Positions 18,389 to 26,702 of a stretch of DNA of 64,000 nt are shown one piece after another. The notes beneath the pieces were generated by a model that worked only from the letters and a program-made list of their open reading frames with translations, was not told the origin of the DNA and searched no databases. Position numbers and translations under genes: made by a program. The DNA comes from Streptomyces canus. Its GTDB lineage: Bacteria; Actinomycetota; Actinomycetes; Streptomycetales; Streptomycetaceae. Within the stretch, counting starts at the first letter, position 1; each line of letters starts with the position of its first letter. Location: NCBI RefSeq assembly GCF_041435015.1, contig NZ_CP107989.1, positions 4,030,001-4,094,000 of the forward strand, in the 5' to 3' direction.

Positions 18389-19174
18389 ATGGCACTCCTG
18401 AGGAAATCCGCCGCCGCGCTGTGCGCCGCCGCAGCGGTACTGCTCGCGATACCCCCCACTGCCTCCGCGACCCCCGCCCCCTACGGAACGCTGGCCCGGG
18501 AGAACTTCGACCGTCTCCCCCTCGGCCCGGTCACCGAGGGGCACGGCTGGAGCGCCGACACGGCCGGCGGCACGCTGACCGTCGCCCCCAGCTCCACGGG
18601 GCACGGGCGTGAACTGCGCATTCGTACCGAGGGCAACGGTCGGGCCTTCCTCGTGTTCGATGAGCTCTCTTCGCCCAGCAACAGCTTCTGGGGGCGGGTG
18701 CGGCTGCGGGTCGGGGGGTTCCCCACCGCGCCCGACTGGGCGCACTGGACCATCGCCGAGGCGTCGGGGGCGGGCTCGTCGACGCTGGTGCGGCCGCTCG
18801 GCGGGCAGTACGCGCCGACCGACGGCGGCAACTTCTGGGGCGTCGGGTCCGATCTCGGGCCCACCGGGGACTGGACCTCCTGGAAGACCTCCGCTCCGGC
18901 CGTCGGCGGGGCCTGGCAGTGCGTCGAGTTCCATCTGGACGCCACCGACAACCGGGTCACCGTGTATCTGGGCGGCGTGGAGCAGTCCGAGCTGACGGTG
19001 TCCACCAAGACGCACGGGGGGACCGCGGACGACTTCGTCTTCCCCGCCTTCGACCAGCTGAAGCTGGGCTGGCAGCTCTATCAGGCCGATCCGACGCCGT
19101 CGTCGTACGACGTCCGTATGGACGACATCGCGCTCGGCACGCGGCGCGTGGGCGGCTGCGGAAACGGTCGCTGA
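18389..19174 (+). CDS. Secreted Cip1-like polysaccharide-interacting protein
   Basis: 261 residues with a clear signal peptide (RKSAAALCAAAAVLLAIPP, cleavage near ASATPAP). The rest is one beta-rich domain. The C-terminal half strongly resembles the Trichoderma Cip1 fold protein: AWQCVEFHLDATDNRVTVYL, then LKLGWQLYQ, then VRMDDIALGTRRVGGC line up with AFQCFEYHL, VNFGWEAY and VWFDDISIASTRVGC from memory. Cip1 is a lyase-like, plant-wall-related fungal protein; here the substrate is unknown. No ribosome binding site is obvious at ATG 18389; a start at 18362 would spoil the signal peptide. Confidence 0.8.
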   Translation: MALLRKSAAALCAAAAVLLAIPPTASATPAPYGTLARENFDRLPLGPVTEGHGWSADTAGGTLTVAPSSTGHGRELRIRTEGNGRAFLVFDELSSPSNSFWGRVRLRVGGFPTAPDWAHWTIAEASGAGSSTLVRPLGGQYAPTDGGNFWGVGSDLGPTGDWTSWKTSAPAVGGAWQCVEFHLDATDNRVTVYLGGVEQSELTVSTKTHGGTADDFVFPAFDQLKLGWQLYQADPTPSSYDVRMDDIALGTRRVGGCGNGR

Positions 19175-19269
19175 ACCCGGGATTGCGCCCGGTCTGCCGG
19201 GCGTGATCCACTTCGGCGGTCATGAACTGGGGGCCTCTGGGGAGGGGCCGGGGGACAGGGGAGGCAGCG

Positions 19270-20562
19270 GTGCGTACCGCTGGAGAAGAGATCGTCGCGT
19301 CGTGCCCGCAGTGCGGGGTGGAGATCCGTACGGACAGACGGTTCACCACATGGTGTGCCGCCTGTGAGTGGAACGTGGACCCGCAGGGGCCCGGCAAGGA
19401 GAAGCGCGGGCTGGACCGGGTGCGCCGCGGGCTGGCGCAGCGGTATGGCGCGCGGCTGTTCGACGAGCTGAGGGGCGAGGGCGGGAAGGGCGGCGGGAGC
19501 GGGAGCGGGCGTACCTGGTCCGGTCCGCTCGCCTACGCGCTCGCGCTCGCCGTGCACGGTCTGACCGTCGTGCTGGCCGCGGTCGGCTTGTGGGGCCTGG
19601 TCCGTGGCTGGGGCGGGCTCGGTATGGCGTTCGGGCTGTTCCTGTTGGCGCTGGCCTGGTCGCTGCGGCCGCGGCTGAACCGGCTGTCGGATGACGACCG
19701 CGTCCTGCTGCGAGGCGATGCGCCCGAGCTGTTCGCGCTCGTCGACGAGGTCGCCGCCGCCCAGGGGACCCGGGGCGTGGACGTCGTCGTCGTGGACGTC
19801 GAGGCCAACGCGAGTGTGACCCAGCTCGGGCTGCGGCGCAGGCGCCTGACGCTGGGGCTGCCGCTGTGGGAGGTGCTGAGCCCGCAGGAGCGGATCGCGC
19901 TCCTGGGACGCGAGCTCGGTCACTTCACCCACGGCGACACCCGGCACGGCATGGTCGTGGGAACCGCCTTCAGGTCGCTGAGCACCTGGCTCTACTACGT
20001 CCGGCCGATGCCGAACCCGAACGTGGTCCAGGCCGTCACCAACCTGGCCTGCGTCCCGCTCCGCCTGCTGATCAGCGCCGTCATGACGCTGCTCGACCTG
20101 CTGACCGCGCGGACCTCCCAGCGCGGTGAGTATCTGGCCGACGGAGCGGCGGCCCGCACCGGGTCCACCGAGGGAGCGGTCGGTCTGATGGACCGCCTCA
20201 TGGTCACCGACTCGATCGTCACCACCTTGCAGCGCGAGACCAACAGCCGCCGGCTGCGCCGGACGGGCGGGGGCGGCGAGCAGAACGCCGACGGCCTGTG
20301 GGAGGCGCTCGTCGCCCATCTGGACTCCGTCCCGGAGTCCGAGTTCGAACGCCGGCGCCGGGTCGGGGCGCTGCGCGGCCACAGCGTCGACGCGAGCCAC
20401 CCGCCGACCCATCTGCGCCGCCGGCTCCTGCTGGACGGAACGCCGGTGCCCGCCGCGGTGACGGCGGACGCCGCCCGGACCGAGCGCATCGCCGGTGAGC
20501 TGGCGGGCGTACGCGCGACGCTGGCCCGCGAAGTCGTCAGGGACGGTTACGGAGACCAGTGA
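19270..20562 (+). CDS. M48-like membrane protein with zinc ribbon; HExxH altered to RELGH
   Basis: 430 residues from GTG 19270, with GGGAGG 6 bp upstream. The N-terminal zinc ribbon has two Cys pairs (CPQC, CAAC). Two transmembrane helices (about 85-135) are followed by an M48-type peptidase domain. The zinc motif of M48 is HExxH; here it reads Arg214-Glu-Leu-Gly-His218. The downstream third ligand looks intact (Glu287 in GEYLADGAA). Loss of the first ligand predicts an inactive or altered protease. It is convergent with the DUF4132 gene, 21 bp apart. Confidence 0.8.
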   Translation: MRTAGEEIVASCPQCGVEIRTDRRFTTWCAACEWNVDPQGPGKEKRGLDRVRRGLAQRYGARLFDELRGEGGKGGGSGSGRTWSGPLAYALALAVHGLTVVLAAVGLWGLVRGWGGLGMAFGLFLLALAWSLRPRLNRLSDDDRVLLRGDAPELFALVDEVAAAQGTRGVDVVVVDVEANASVTQLGLRRRRLTLGLPLWEVLSPQERIALLGRELGHFTHGDTRHGMVVGTAFRSLSTWLYYVRPMPNPNVVQAVTNLACVPLRLLISAVMTLLDLLTARTSQRGEYLADGAAARTGSTEGAVGLMDRLMVTDSIVTTLQRETNSRRLRRTGGGGEQNADGLWEALVAHLDSVPESEFERRRRVGALRGHSVDASHPPTHLRRRLLLDGTPVPAAVTADAARTERIAGELAGVRATLAREVVRDGYGDQ

Positions 20563-20583
20563 CGGCCCCCGGGGTCGGACGGG

Positions 20584-23046
20584 TCACAGCTGGCTCAGGA
20601 TCGTCGGATCGGTGATCTTCGTGTCGTCCGCCAGCATCATCGCCTTGCTGAGGACGACCGCGAGCATGCGGTCGCCCTCGTAGGGGAGGTAACCGGCCTG
20701 CGGTGCCGACGGGTTGGACTTCGGGACGATGCACAGGTACTGGTCGTTCGGGGTGCGGAGGATGTTGCCCGAGCCGAGGTGGATCTTGTACGTGTGGCGG
20801 TCGCCCTTGACGTGGAGGAAGCGGCCCTCCAGGGTGCAGCGGTCGGCTATCGCGAGCCTCGGGATCAGGCGGTCCAGGAGGAGACGGCGGGTCTCGGCGC
20901 TCTGGTTGAGCTCTCCGAAGCCGTACGACGTCCAGTACTCGCGGAAACGGCCGCCGGGGCCGCCGTCCTGCCAGGTGGGGTCGTTGCCGATGCTGGCCAC
21001 GCCGACGAACAGGTCGACGTCGCGCAGGACTTCGGACAGGACCAGGGGCGGGATCTCCGTCAGGGGCAGGGGGTCCACCGGCTCGGCACCGTCGCGCAGC
21101 CCCATGCGGTACTCGCCGCCGGCGCAGTGCGCCCAGTTCTCCGGGGCGTCGATGGGGTAGAAGCGGACCTGGTCGGTGCGCAGGCGCAGGAAGGTGCCGG
21201 AGTCGGTGATGTCCGTGTAGTCCTCGCCGCCGTCGCCCTCGATCCAGTACTCGGCTCTCAGGCCCCAGCGCGGGAGGTCCCGGCTGGGCGGCGGGGCCTC
21301 GTCGTCGACGGCCAGGCGGAGTCTGTTGCGCCAGCCCCGGGCCGCCGCCAGGGAGTGGAACTGGTGCTGGCGCAGGACGTGGGCCGCGAAACGGTTGGAG
21401 TAGGTGCCGGTGGTGCGCTCCGCGTCCGTCAGCAGGTAGACCTCTCGGTGGGCCTGCTTGAAGGGCTGGGTGATCGCGTGGCGTTCCAGCCAGTCGCGCC
21501 AGGCGACGATCTCGGCGGGGGTGTGGTCCACCGGGTGCCAGAGGCGGACATCCGTGCCTGCGGTGACCGGGGTGTCCGCGACCGTGCGCAGGGAGCCGTC
21601 GGCGTATCCGGCCGTCGTGCCGTCGACCGTCCACAGGAGGCGACGGGCGAGGGTGCCGACGAGGGGGTGGTCTAGGTAGCGCTCGCGCCAGGTGCCGTAG
21701 GACCAGGTGCGGTCGGCCAGGAACTGGCGGTCCAGGCGCTCGCTCTGGGCCGAGAGCATCTTGTCGACGTCCTTGACGGCCGCCTTGAGCTCCTTCAGCT
21801 CCTCCGCGTGGTCCCGTCGTGCGGCGGCCGGCACGCTCCTGACCGGTTTCCCGCTCGCCTTGCTCCAGGTCAACACGGCCTTGGCGCCTTGGACTTCGAG
21901 GACAGCCATGTTCTCGCCGAGCCGGTGCTCCGCGCGTCCGACCTCGGTCAGGCCGTACGCCGGTACGGCCAGTTCCTCGATCTCCTCGCGGCGAAGGCCC
22001 AGGGCGACGGCGCGTGCCTCCAGGGCCGCGTCGAGCAGCTTGGCGGTGTTCTTGTACGTCACCCGGGTGGCCAGGCGGGCCAGTTCGGCGAGGGCCGCCT
22101 CACTGTCGATGCGGGCGAGGGCGTTGACACCGGCGTTGGCGACCTTCGGGTTGCGCGGGCCGAGGCCGGCGACCTTCTTGAGGGAGGTCTCGACGAGGAC
22201 GCCGAGGGCGCGGGCGGAGTCGGGGTGCGCCGGGAGGAGGGAGAGGAGCCAGGCGAGGCCGCGGAGGGCGTTCGCGTTGTAGGGGTCGTAGGCGCTGTTG
22301 ACGTCGGGTTCGTACCGCCCGCGTTCCAGCTCGAAGGTGCGGGGGCGGCCGACCAGGGTGAGCCAGCGGATCACCGCCTCGCGGACGCGGTCGGGACCGA
22401 GCGGGTCGACCAGGTCTGCTGCCTGCTTGTCCCACTTGGGGGACGGCTTGGCCGCGGTGGCGGTCGCCATGTGGGTCAGGAGTCGCTGCCAGGCGGGGCC
22501 GGTCTCCCGCAGGGCTTCCTCGGCCCACTCCTCCCCGACGTTGAGGGGCGGCTCGGTCAGCTTCTTGGCCGTCCTGGGCAGGTCCTCGTTCTGGTAGGCG
22601 TGGAGGACCGAGCGGCGGACCGTGGCGACGACGGCGGGCGCGACCGGGCGGCCCGCGGCCAGCTCGGCCTCGATGAGGTTCTCGTAGCGGGCGCCCCACC
22701 CGAAGGAGTGCTGCCGGGAGATCCCGTCGAGCAGGGACAGACGCTCCGCGGTCAGGCGGTCGTGGGGCGGCAGGTCGCGGGAGACGATGCCCAGCAGGAT
22801 CAGCGCGTTCTGCCGGGCGTTCGGGCCTGCCTGTTCCGAGTGGTACTGCGTCACGAGGCCGTCGGCGACCCCCGACCGTGCCTCCGGCGGCAGTTCGCGC
22901 AGCAGGGCCGGCACGCCGTCCCACAGGCCGGCCCAGTTGCCGTTGTTGGCGACCGCGGCCTTGAGCAGGTCGGCGGCGAGCTCCTCCAGGTCACCGTCGG
23001 CAACCCGCTGCCGGATCAGGTCCTTGTACTTCTGGATCTCGCCCAT
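20584..23046 (-). CDS. DUF4132 domain protein
   Basis: 820 residues, soluble, largely helical (HEAT-like) in the N-terminal half. The C-terminal third has conserved segments typical of DUF4132/MolR-type proteins (LARRLLWTVDG; FREYWTSYGFGELNQSAETR; HTYKIHLGSGNIL). Function is unknown; relatives often sit beside AAA ATPases. It lies 2 bp after the small protein gene at 23049-23441, so the two are co-transcribed. Confidence 0.85.
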   Translation of the reverse strand: MGEIQKYKDLIRQRVADGDLEELAADLLKAAVANNGNWAGLWDGVPALLRELPPEARSGVADGLVTQYHSEQAGPNARQNALILLGIVSRDLPPHDRLTAERLSLLDGISRQHSFGWGARYENLIEAELAAGRPVAPAVVATVRRSVLHAYQNEDLPRTAKKLTEPPLNVGEEWAEEALRETGPAWQRLLTHMATATAAKPSPKWDKQAADLVDPLGPDRVREAVIRWLTLVGRPRTFELERGRYEPDVNSAYDPYNANALRGLAWLLSLLPAHPDSARALGVLVETSLKKVAGLGPRNPKVANAGVNALARIDSEAALAELARLATRVTYKNTAKLLDAALEARAVALGLRREEIEELAVPAYGLTEVGRAEHRLGENMAVLEVQGAKAVLTWSKASGKPVRSVPAAARRDHAEELKELKAAVKDVDKMLSAQSERLDRQFLADRTWSYGTWRERYLDHPLVGTLARRLLWTVDGTTAGYADGSLRTVADTPVTAGTDVRLWHPVDHTPAEIVAWRDWLERHAITQPFKQAHREVYLLTDAERTTGTYSNRFAAHVLRQHQFHSLAAARGWRNRLRLAVDDEAPPPSRDLPRWGLRAEYWIEGDGGEDYTDITDSGTFLRLRTDQVRFYPIDAPENWAHCAGGEYRMGLRDGAEPVDPLPLTEIPPLVLSEVLRDVDLFVGVASIGNDPTWQDGGPGGRFREYWTSYGFGELNQSAETRRLLLDRLIPRLAIADRCTLEGRFLHVKGDRHTYKIHLGSGNILRTPNDQYLCIVPKSNPSAPQAGYLPYEGDRMLAVVLSKAMMLADDTKITDPTILSQL

Positions 23047-23048
23047 GG

Positions 23049-23441
23049 TCAGCCACCCACCAGCGGGACGAGCTTGAGGAACGTGACCTCGGTGCCGAGC
23101 ACGAGGTCGATCTCCTCGTCGAGCTCGGTCACCTGGCGGTCGCCGACCAGCACCAGGAAGCCGTTGCCCGCGAAGGCCTTGAGGGCGAGCTCGGTCTGGG
23201 TCTCGGGGTCGATGCGGCGGGGCGTGCGCAACGCGTAGCCGTTCAGCACGCGTTCGGTGTTCTCGGGCTGGACCAGGCCCTGGAAGACGGCGGGCGTACG
23301 CGCGTTGTACTCGGCGACCTCCTGGAAGACCCGGCGGCGGATCAACTCGCGCACGGCGAGCCGCTCCTCGGCGATCTCCAGACCCCAGCCGTCACTGCGG
23401 CTCCCGCTCGTCGTCTCGTCGACGAACATCACGATTCCCAT
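23049..23441 (-). CDS. Small conserved protein in operon with DUF4132
   Basis: 130 residues from ATG 23441; a second Met five codons in (MFVDETTSG) is equally possible. Acidic, soluble, with TELDEEIDLVLGTEVTFLKL at the C-terminus. I do not recognise the fold. The 2-bp spacing to the DUF4132 gene suggests a shared job. Confidence 0.7.
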   Translation of the reverse strand: MGIVMFVDETTSGSRSDGWGLEIAEERLAVRELIRRRVFQEVAEYNARTPAVFQGLVQPENTERVLNGYALRTPRRIDPETQTELALKAFAGNGFLVLVGDRQVTELDEEIDLVLGTEVTFLKLVPLVGG

Positions 23442-23491
23442 ACCGAAGACGGTACGAGGCACCACTGACAACGGGCCCGGCTCGGCAGGGG

Positions 23492-23962
23492 TCACACGAT
23501 GTTGCGGACCACCGTCCAGGCCACGGCCACCGCGAGGACGACCACCTGCGCCCGGGGGCTCAGCGTGGGGCGCCAGCGGCGGCCGCGCAGGCCCTCCCAC
23601 GCCCAACGGCCCAGCAGGATCAGGGCGTACGGCGAGGCGAGCAGCAGAGCCCGGTTGTCCAGCCACGCCTCGGTGAAGTGACCGTGCATCAGGTCGTACA
23701 CCATGCGGGTGCCGCCGCAGGCCGGACAGAGCAGGCCGGTGAGCATGCGGAACGGGCACTGCGGCAGGAGGTGGCCGGGGTCGTGCGGGTCGGTGCGGTA
23801 GAGGTACACGGCACCGGCGGCTCCCGCGGCGAGCACCGCCGAGGGTGCCGCCGCGGGGTGGCGGAGCGGGGAGCGCCGCACGGAGGAACGGGGCACCGCC
23901 GGAGCGGTGCCGGAGGCCGCGGCGCCCTCCGCCCTAGCTTCGGAGGATCCGGCCGTGTTCAT
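23492..23962 (-). CDS. DUF2752 membrane protein
   Basis: 156 residues with three or four transmembrane segments and the DUF2752 hallmark LTGLLCPACGGTRM. Function unknown. The ATG at 23962 lies inside the 3' end of the TM2 gene (29-bp overlap), a pairing of DUF2752 and TM2 that is frequent in actinobacteria, so both probably form one transcript. Confidence 0.85.
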   Translation of the reverse strand: MNTAGSSEARAEGAAASGTAPAVPRSSVRRSPLRHPAAAPSAVLAAGAAGAVYLYRTDPHDPGHLLPQCPFRMLTGLLCPACGGTRMVYDLMHGHFTEAWLDNRALLLASPYALILLGRWAWEGLRGRRWRPTLSPRAQVVVLAVAVAWTVVRNIV

Positions 23963-24368
23963 CGGTGTGGTCGTTTCCGGTGAGCAGGAGGATGCCGTCG
24001 ACCAGCGACCAGATGCCCAGGCCGCCACAGGTGAAGAGCTGTGCGAGTCCCATCCCGACGTTGCCCAGGTAGAAGCGTCCTACGCCGAAGCCGCCGAGGG
24101 TGAGCTGGAGGATGCCCGCGATGACCTTCGACTTGTCGGAGTACGGCCGTCCGTACGGGTCGTAGCCGTAGGGGGCGTTGGGGTCTCCCGTGTACGTCCC
24201 CGGGGGCGGGTAGTAGCCCGGCGGCGGGTAGCCGGGAGGCGGGTACCCCGGGGGCGGATATCCCGGTGGCGGATAGCCCTGCTGCTGTTGGTGTCCCTGC
24301 TGCTGTTGGCCTTGCCCGCTTTCCTGCTGTTCGTGACCGTGCTGTTCGTGACCCGGCTGCTCGCTCAA
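23934..24368 (-). CDS. TM2 domain protein with Pro/Tyr/Gly-rich N-terminus
   Basis: About 144 residues from TTG 24368, which has GGAG 9 bp upstream; another in-frame TTG at 24419 has no ribosome binding site. A Gln/His-rich head is followed by tandem GYPPP units and then a TM2 domain (SKVIAGILQLTLGGFGVGRFYLGN ends in the typical glycine-rich turn) of two helices. TM2 proteins are small membrane proteins of unclear role. It overlaps the DUF2752 gene downstream. Confidence 0.8.
   Translation of the reverse strand: MSEQPGHEQHGHEQQESGQGQQQQGHQQQQGYPPPGYPPPGYPPPGYPPPGYYPPPGTYTGDPNAPYGYDPYGRPYSDKSKVIAGILQLTLGGFGVGRFYLGNVGMGLAQLFTCGGLGIWSLVDGILLLTGNDHTDEHGRILRS
24196..24278. repeat. 15-bp coding repeat (GYPPP units) in the TM2 gene
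   Basis: About five near-identical 15-bp units encode Gly-Tyr-Pro-Pro-Pro. The third positions differ, so this is an older coding repeat. Confidence 0.75.
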
Positions 24369-24494
24369 GGGGGACTGCTCCTGGGGACCGAAGCGGGAGG
24401 ACCCGCGAAAAAAAGACAATGAGCCCGGTCATCATGCACGACGGACACCGCGTCGCAGAAGCCCGTTCCGTCAACCCCGGCCTAATCTGACGAC

Positions 24495-24905
24495 ATGTCA
24501 GATGACCAGTCGTACGAACTGCTCGGTTTCGACAACGTGCTGCTCCCCGTCGGGAACCTGGGCGAGGCCCTCTCCTTCTACGAGCGCGCGGGCTTCACAG
24601 TGGGCTTCCGGCTCGACGAAGCCGGGATCGCCCTGCTGAAGGTGGGCGGCGAGACACCCGGACTCCTGCTCCGGCAGGAGGAGGCACTCGGGCACCGGCC
24701 GCCGCCGTGGCCCGCCACGCGCGTGTGGCTGGAGGTGCCGGACGCGAGGACCGCCGCCCGGGAACTGCGCGCCGCCGGCCTCGAACCGCTCGACGAGCCC
24801 TTCTCCGTGGTCACCGGCTGGACCGTCGAGGTCGCCGACCCCTGGGGGAACGTCCTCGGGTTCACCGACTACACCAAACGCCCGGAGCTCGGCCGGCGAG
24901 CCTGA
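24495..24905 (+). CDS. VOC superfamily (glyoxalase/bleomycin-resistance fold) protein
   Basis: 136 residues. VOC pattern: DNVLLPVGNLGEALSFYERA at the N-terminus and VEVADPWGNVLGFTDY at the C-terminus. Substrate unknown. A TAATCT hexamer ends 6 bp before the ATG and no ribosome binding site is visible, so the transcript may be leaderless. It is divergent from the TM2 gene. Confidence 0.85.
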   Translation: MSDDQSYELLGFDNVLLPVGNLGEALSFYERAGFTVGFRLDEAGIALLKVGGETPGLLLRQEEALGHRPPPWPATRVWLEVPDARTAARELRAAGLEPLDEPFSVVTGWTVEVADPWGNVLGFTDYTKRPELGRRA

Positions 24906-24949
24906 GGGATCACGGACACACACGTGACGCAGGCCTCTCCACAAGCGAG

Positions 24950-24978
24950 TTGAACACGTTCAAAAGCAGGTCTAGAGT
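24950..24978 (+). promoter_or_regulatory. Predicted promoter TTGAAC-17 bp-TAGAGT overlapping a palindromic operator
   Basis: The -35-like TTGAAC (24950-24955) and -10-like TAGAGT (24973-24978) are 17 bp apart. The -35 box is the left half of the palindrome TTGAACACGTTCAA (24950-24963). A repressor bound there would block RNA polymerase. Confidence 0.7.
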
Positions 24979-24994
24979 CTCCCCCGTCAGCGTT

Positions 24995-25008
24995 TTGAAC
25001 GCGTTCAA
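24995..25008. promoter_or_regulatory. Second operator: perfect palindrome TTGAACGCGTTCAA
   Basis: Perfect 14-bp palindrome, 45 bp centre to centre from the copy at 24950-24963 and just past the expected transcription start. The pair flanks the -10 box. The TetR gene at 25945, third gene of this transcription unit, is the natural candidate to bind it. Confidence 0.7.
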
Positions 25009-25022
25009 GAAGGGGGAGGCGC

Positions 25023-25418
25023 ATGGACCGCACGGTCGTCGCCTACGTCATCTACCTCGTCGTCAGCATTGCCCTGACCGTCTGGGTGGCCCGCACGCTC
25101 AGCAGGAACGGGCGGATCTTCCTCGCCGACGTGCTGCGCGGGAACGAGAAGCTCGCCGAGGCCGTCAACCACCTCCTGGTGGTGGGCTTCTACCTCGTGA
25201 ACCTCGGGTTCGTCGCGCTGTACCTCAGCGGCGACGGGACGATCGAGAACACGCGCGGCGTCTTCGAGGCCCTGTCGACCAAGCTGGGCGTGGTGCTGCT
25301 GGTGCTCGGAGTGATGCACCTGGCCAATGTCTACGTCCTCAACCGGATCCGCAGGCGGGGCGCCATGGAGCGGGAGCAGGTGCCCCCGGTCGCGCCGCAG
25401 GACTGGGTCCGGGCATGA
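25023..25418 (+). CDS. Small membrane protein, first gene of the TetR operon
   Basis: 131 residues with three transmembrane helices (VVAYVIYLVVSIALTVWVA; LLVVGFYLVNLGFVALYL; LGVVLLVLGVMHLANVYVL). No family is known to me. GGGGGAGG is 7 bp upstream of the ATG. Its stop overlaps the next gene by 4 bp (ATGA). The promoter carries two matching palindromes. Confidence 0.8.
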   Translation: MDRTVVAYVIYLVVSIALTVWVARTLSRNGRIFLADVLRGNEKLAEAVNHLLVVGFYLVNLGFVALYLSGDGTIENTRGVFEALSTKLGVVLLVLGVMHLANVYVLNRIRRRGAMEREQVPPVAPQDWVRA

Positions 25419-25933
25419 CAGGCCCGGCAGGTGCCACGAGCGGTGCGGGCGTCCCGGCGGACCGCACCCCGGTCCGCCGGCTCACCGTCCTGTACGACGC
25501 CGACTGCTCCCTGTGCGCCTTCCTGCGCGACTGGCTCGTACGGCAGCCACAGCTGGTGCCGCTGGAGTTGGTGCCGGCCGGGTCGCAGGAGGCCCGGCTG
25601 AGGTTTCCCGGGCTCGATCACCGCGCCACCCTGGAGGAGATCACCGTCGTCGGCGACGCGGGGCAGGTCTACCGCGACACCGCCGCCTGGATCGTGACCC
25701 TGTGGGCGCTGCGCGAACACCGGCCGCTCGCTCACCGGCTCAGCACCCCGTCCGGGGCACGCCTCGCGAGGGGCGCGGTACTCGCCGCCGCGAAATGGCG
25801 GGGCGCGCAGTGGCAGGGCGGTCAGTGGGGCGGCCCTGCCTACCGCCGGTCGGAAGGCTGGGCGTACGACCCCGGCAGGGGCTGGGTCCACACCCCACCG
25901 GGGTGCGACAGCGGCGGCCGCGCCACTGGTTAG
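25415..25933 (+). CDS. DCC-family thiol-disulfide oxidoreductase-like protein (DUF393)
   Basis: 172 residues. The family motif LTVLYDADCSLCAFLRDWL carries the CxxC of a thioredoxin-like active site near residue 30. The C-terminal part is Trp/Gly-rich. DCC proteins are predicted redox enzymes with few known substrates. It is translationally coupled to the membrane protein upstream and followed 11 bp later by TetR. Confidence 0.85.
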   Translation: MTGPAGATSGAGVPADRTPVRRLTVLYDADCSLCAFLRDWLVRQPQLVPLELVPAGSQEARLRFPGLDHRATLEEITVVGDAGQVYRDTAAWIVTLWALREHRPLAHRLSTPSGARLARGAVLAAAKWRGAQWQGGQWGGPAYRRSEGWAYDPGRGWVHTPPGCDSGGRATG

Positions 25934-25944
25934 GCTCTCTTTCC

Positions 25945-26697
25945 GTGCCTGCGAACAACGACGGCCCCGACGAGGGCAGTACCCCGAGCAAGTCCGAACA
26001 GACGAGCAAGTCCGAGCAGACGCGCGCGCTGATCCTGGAGACGGCGATGCGGCTGTTCCAGGAGCGGGGGTACGACAAGACGACCATGCGGGCCATCGCC
26101 CAGGAGGCCGGTGTCTCCGTCGGCAACGCGTACTACTACTTCGCGGGCAAGGAACACCTGATCCAAGGCTTCTACGACCGGATCGCCGCCGAACACCAGG
26201 CGGCGGTCCGGGAGGTCCTGGCCCGGGAGAGCGGCCTGGAGGCGCGGCTCGCGGGCGTGCTGAAGGTCTGGCTGGACATCGCGCAGCCGTATCACGAGTT
26301 CGCGGTGCAGTTCTTCAAGAACGCCGCCGATCCCGACAGCCCGCTCAGTCCGTTCTCGCCCGAGTCGGAGCACGCGCGCGTGGAGGCGATCGCCGTACAC
26401 CGCGAGGTGCTGCGGGGCGCGACGAAGACGAAGGTGCCGGAGGAACTCCGGGACATCCTCCCCGAGTTGATGTGGCTGTCCCAGATGGGGCTCGTCCTGT
26501 ACTGGATCTTCGACCGCACGGAGGGCCGCGAGCGGAGCTACCGGCTCGCCGAGCGCGGAGCCAAGCTCACCGCGAGGGGCGTGTCGCTGGCCCGGTTCCG
26601 GGTGCTCAGGCCACTCGTACGGGAGGTGCACGAACTGTTCACGGACTTCCTGCCGGGGATGACGAAGGTGATGCCGGACCCCGGCAGGAAGGCGTAG
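25945..26697 (+). CDS. TetR-family transcriptional regulator
   Basis: 250 residues from GTG 25945. A Ser/Lys/Gln repeat (SKSEQT twice) precedes the helix-turn-helix domain (about 27-75: FQERGYDKTTMRAIAQEAGV, SVGNAYYYFAGKEHL). The ligand domain follows to the C-terminus. It likely represses its own operon through the palindromes at 24950-25008 and perhaps the convergent MMPL gene. A TAGGCT hexamer 8 bp before the start could give an additional leaderless transcript. It ends 5 bp from the MMPL stop. Confidence 0.9.
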   Translation: MPANNDGPDEGSTPSKSEQTSKSEQTRALILETAMRLFQERGYDKTTMRAIAQEAGVSVGNAYYYFAGKEHLIQGFYDRIAAEHQAAVREVLARESGLEARLAGVLKVWLDIAQPYHEFAVQFFKNAADPDSPLSPFSPESEHARVEAIAVHREVLRGATKTKVPEELRDILPELMWLSQMGLVLYWIFDRTEGRERSYRLAERGAKLTARGVSLARFRVLRPLVREVHELFTDFLPGMTKVMPDPGRKA

Positions 26698-26702
26698 TCA
26701 CG

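Noticed and set aside
24196..24278. Tandem repeat as a mobile or regulatory element
   Set aside because: It encodes GYPPP units in frame in the TM2 protein, a common low-complexity head in this family.
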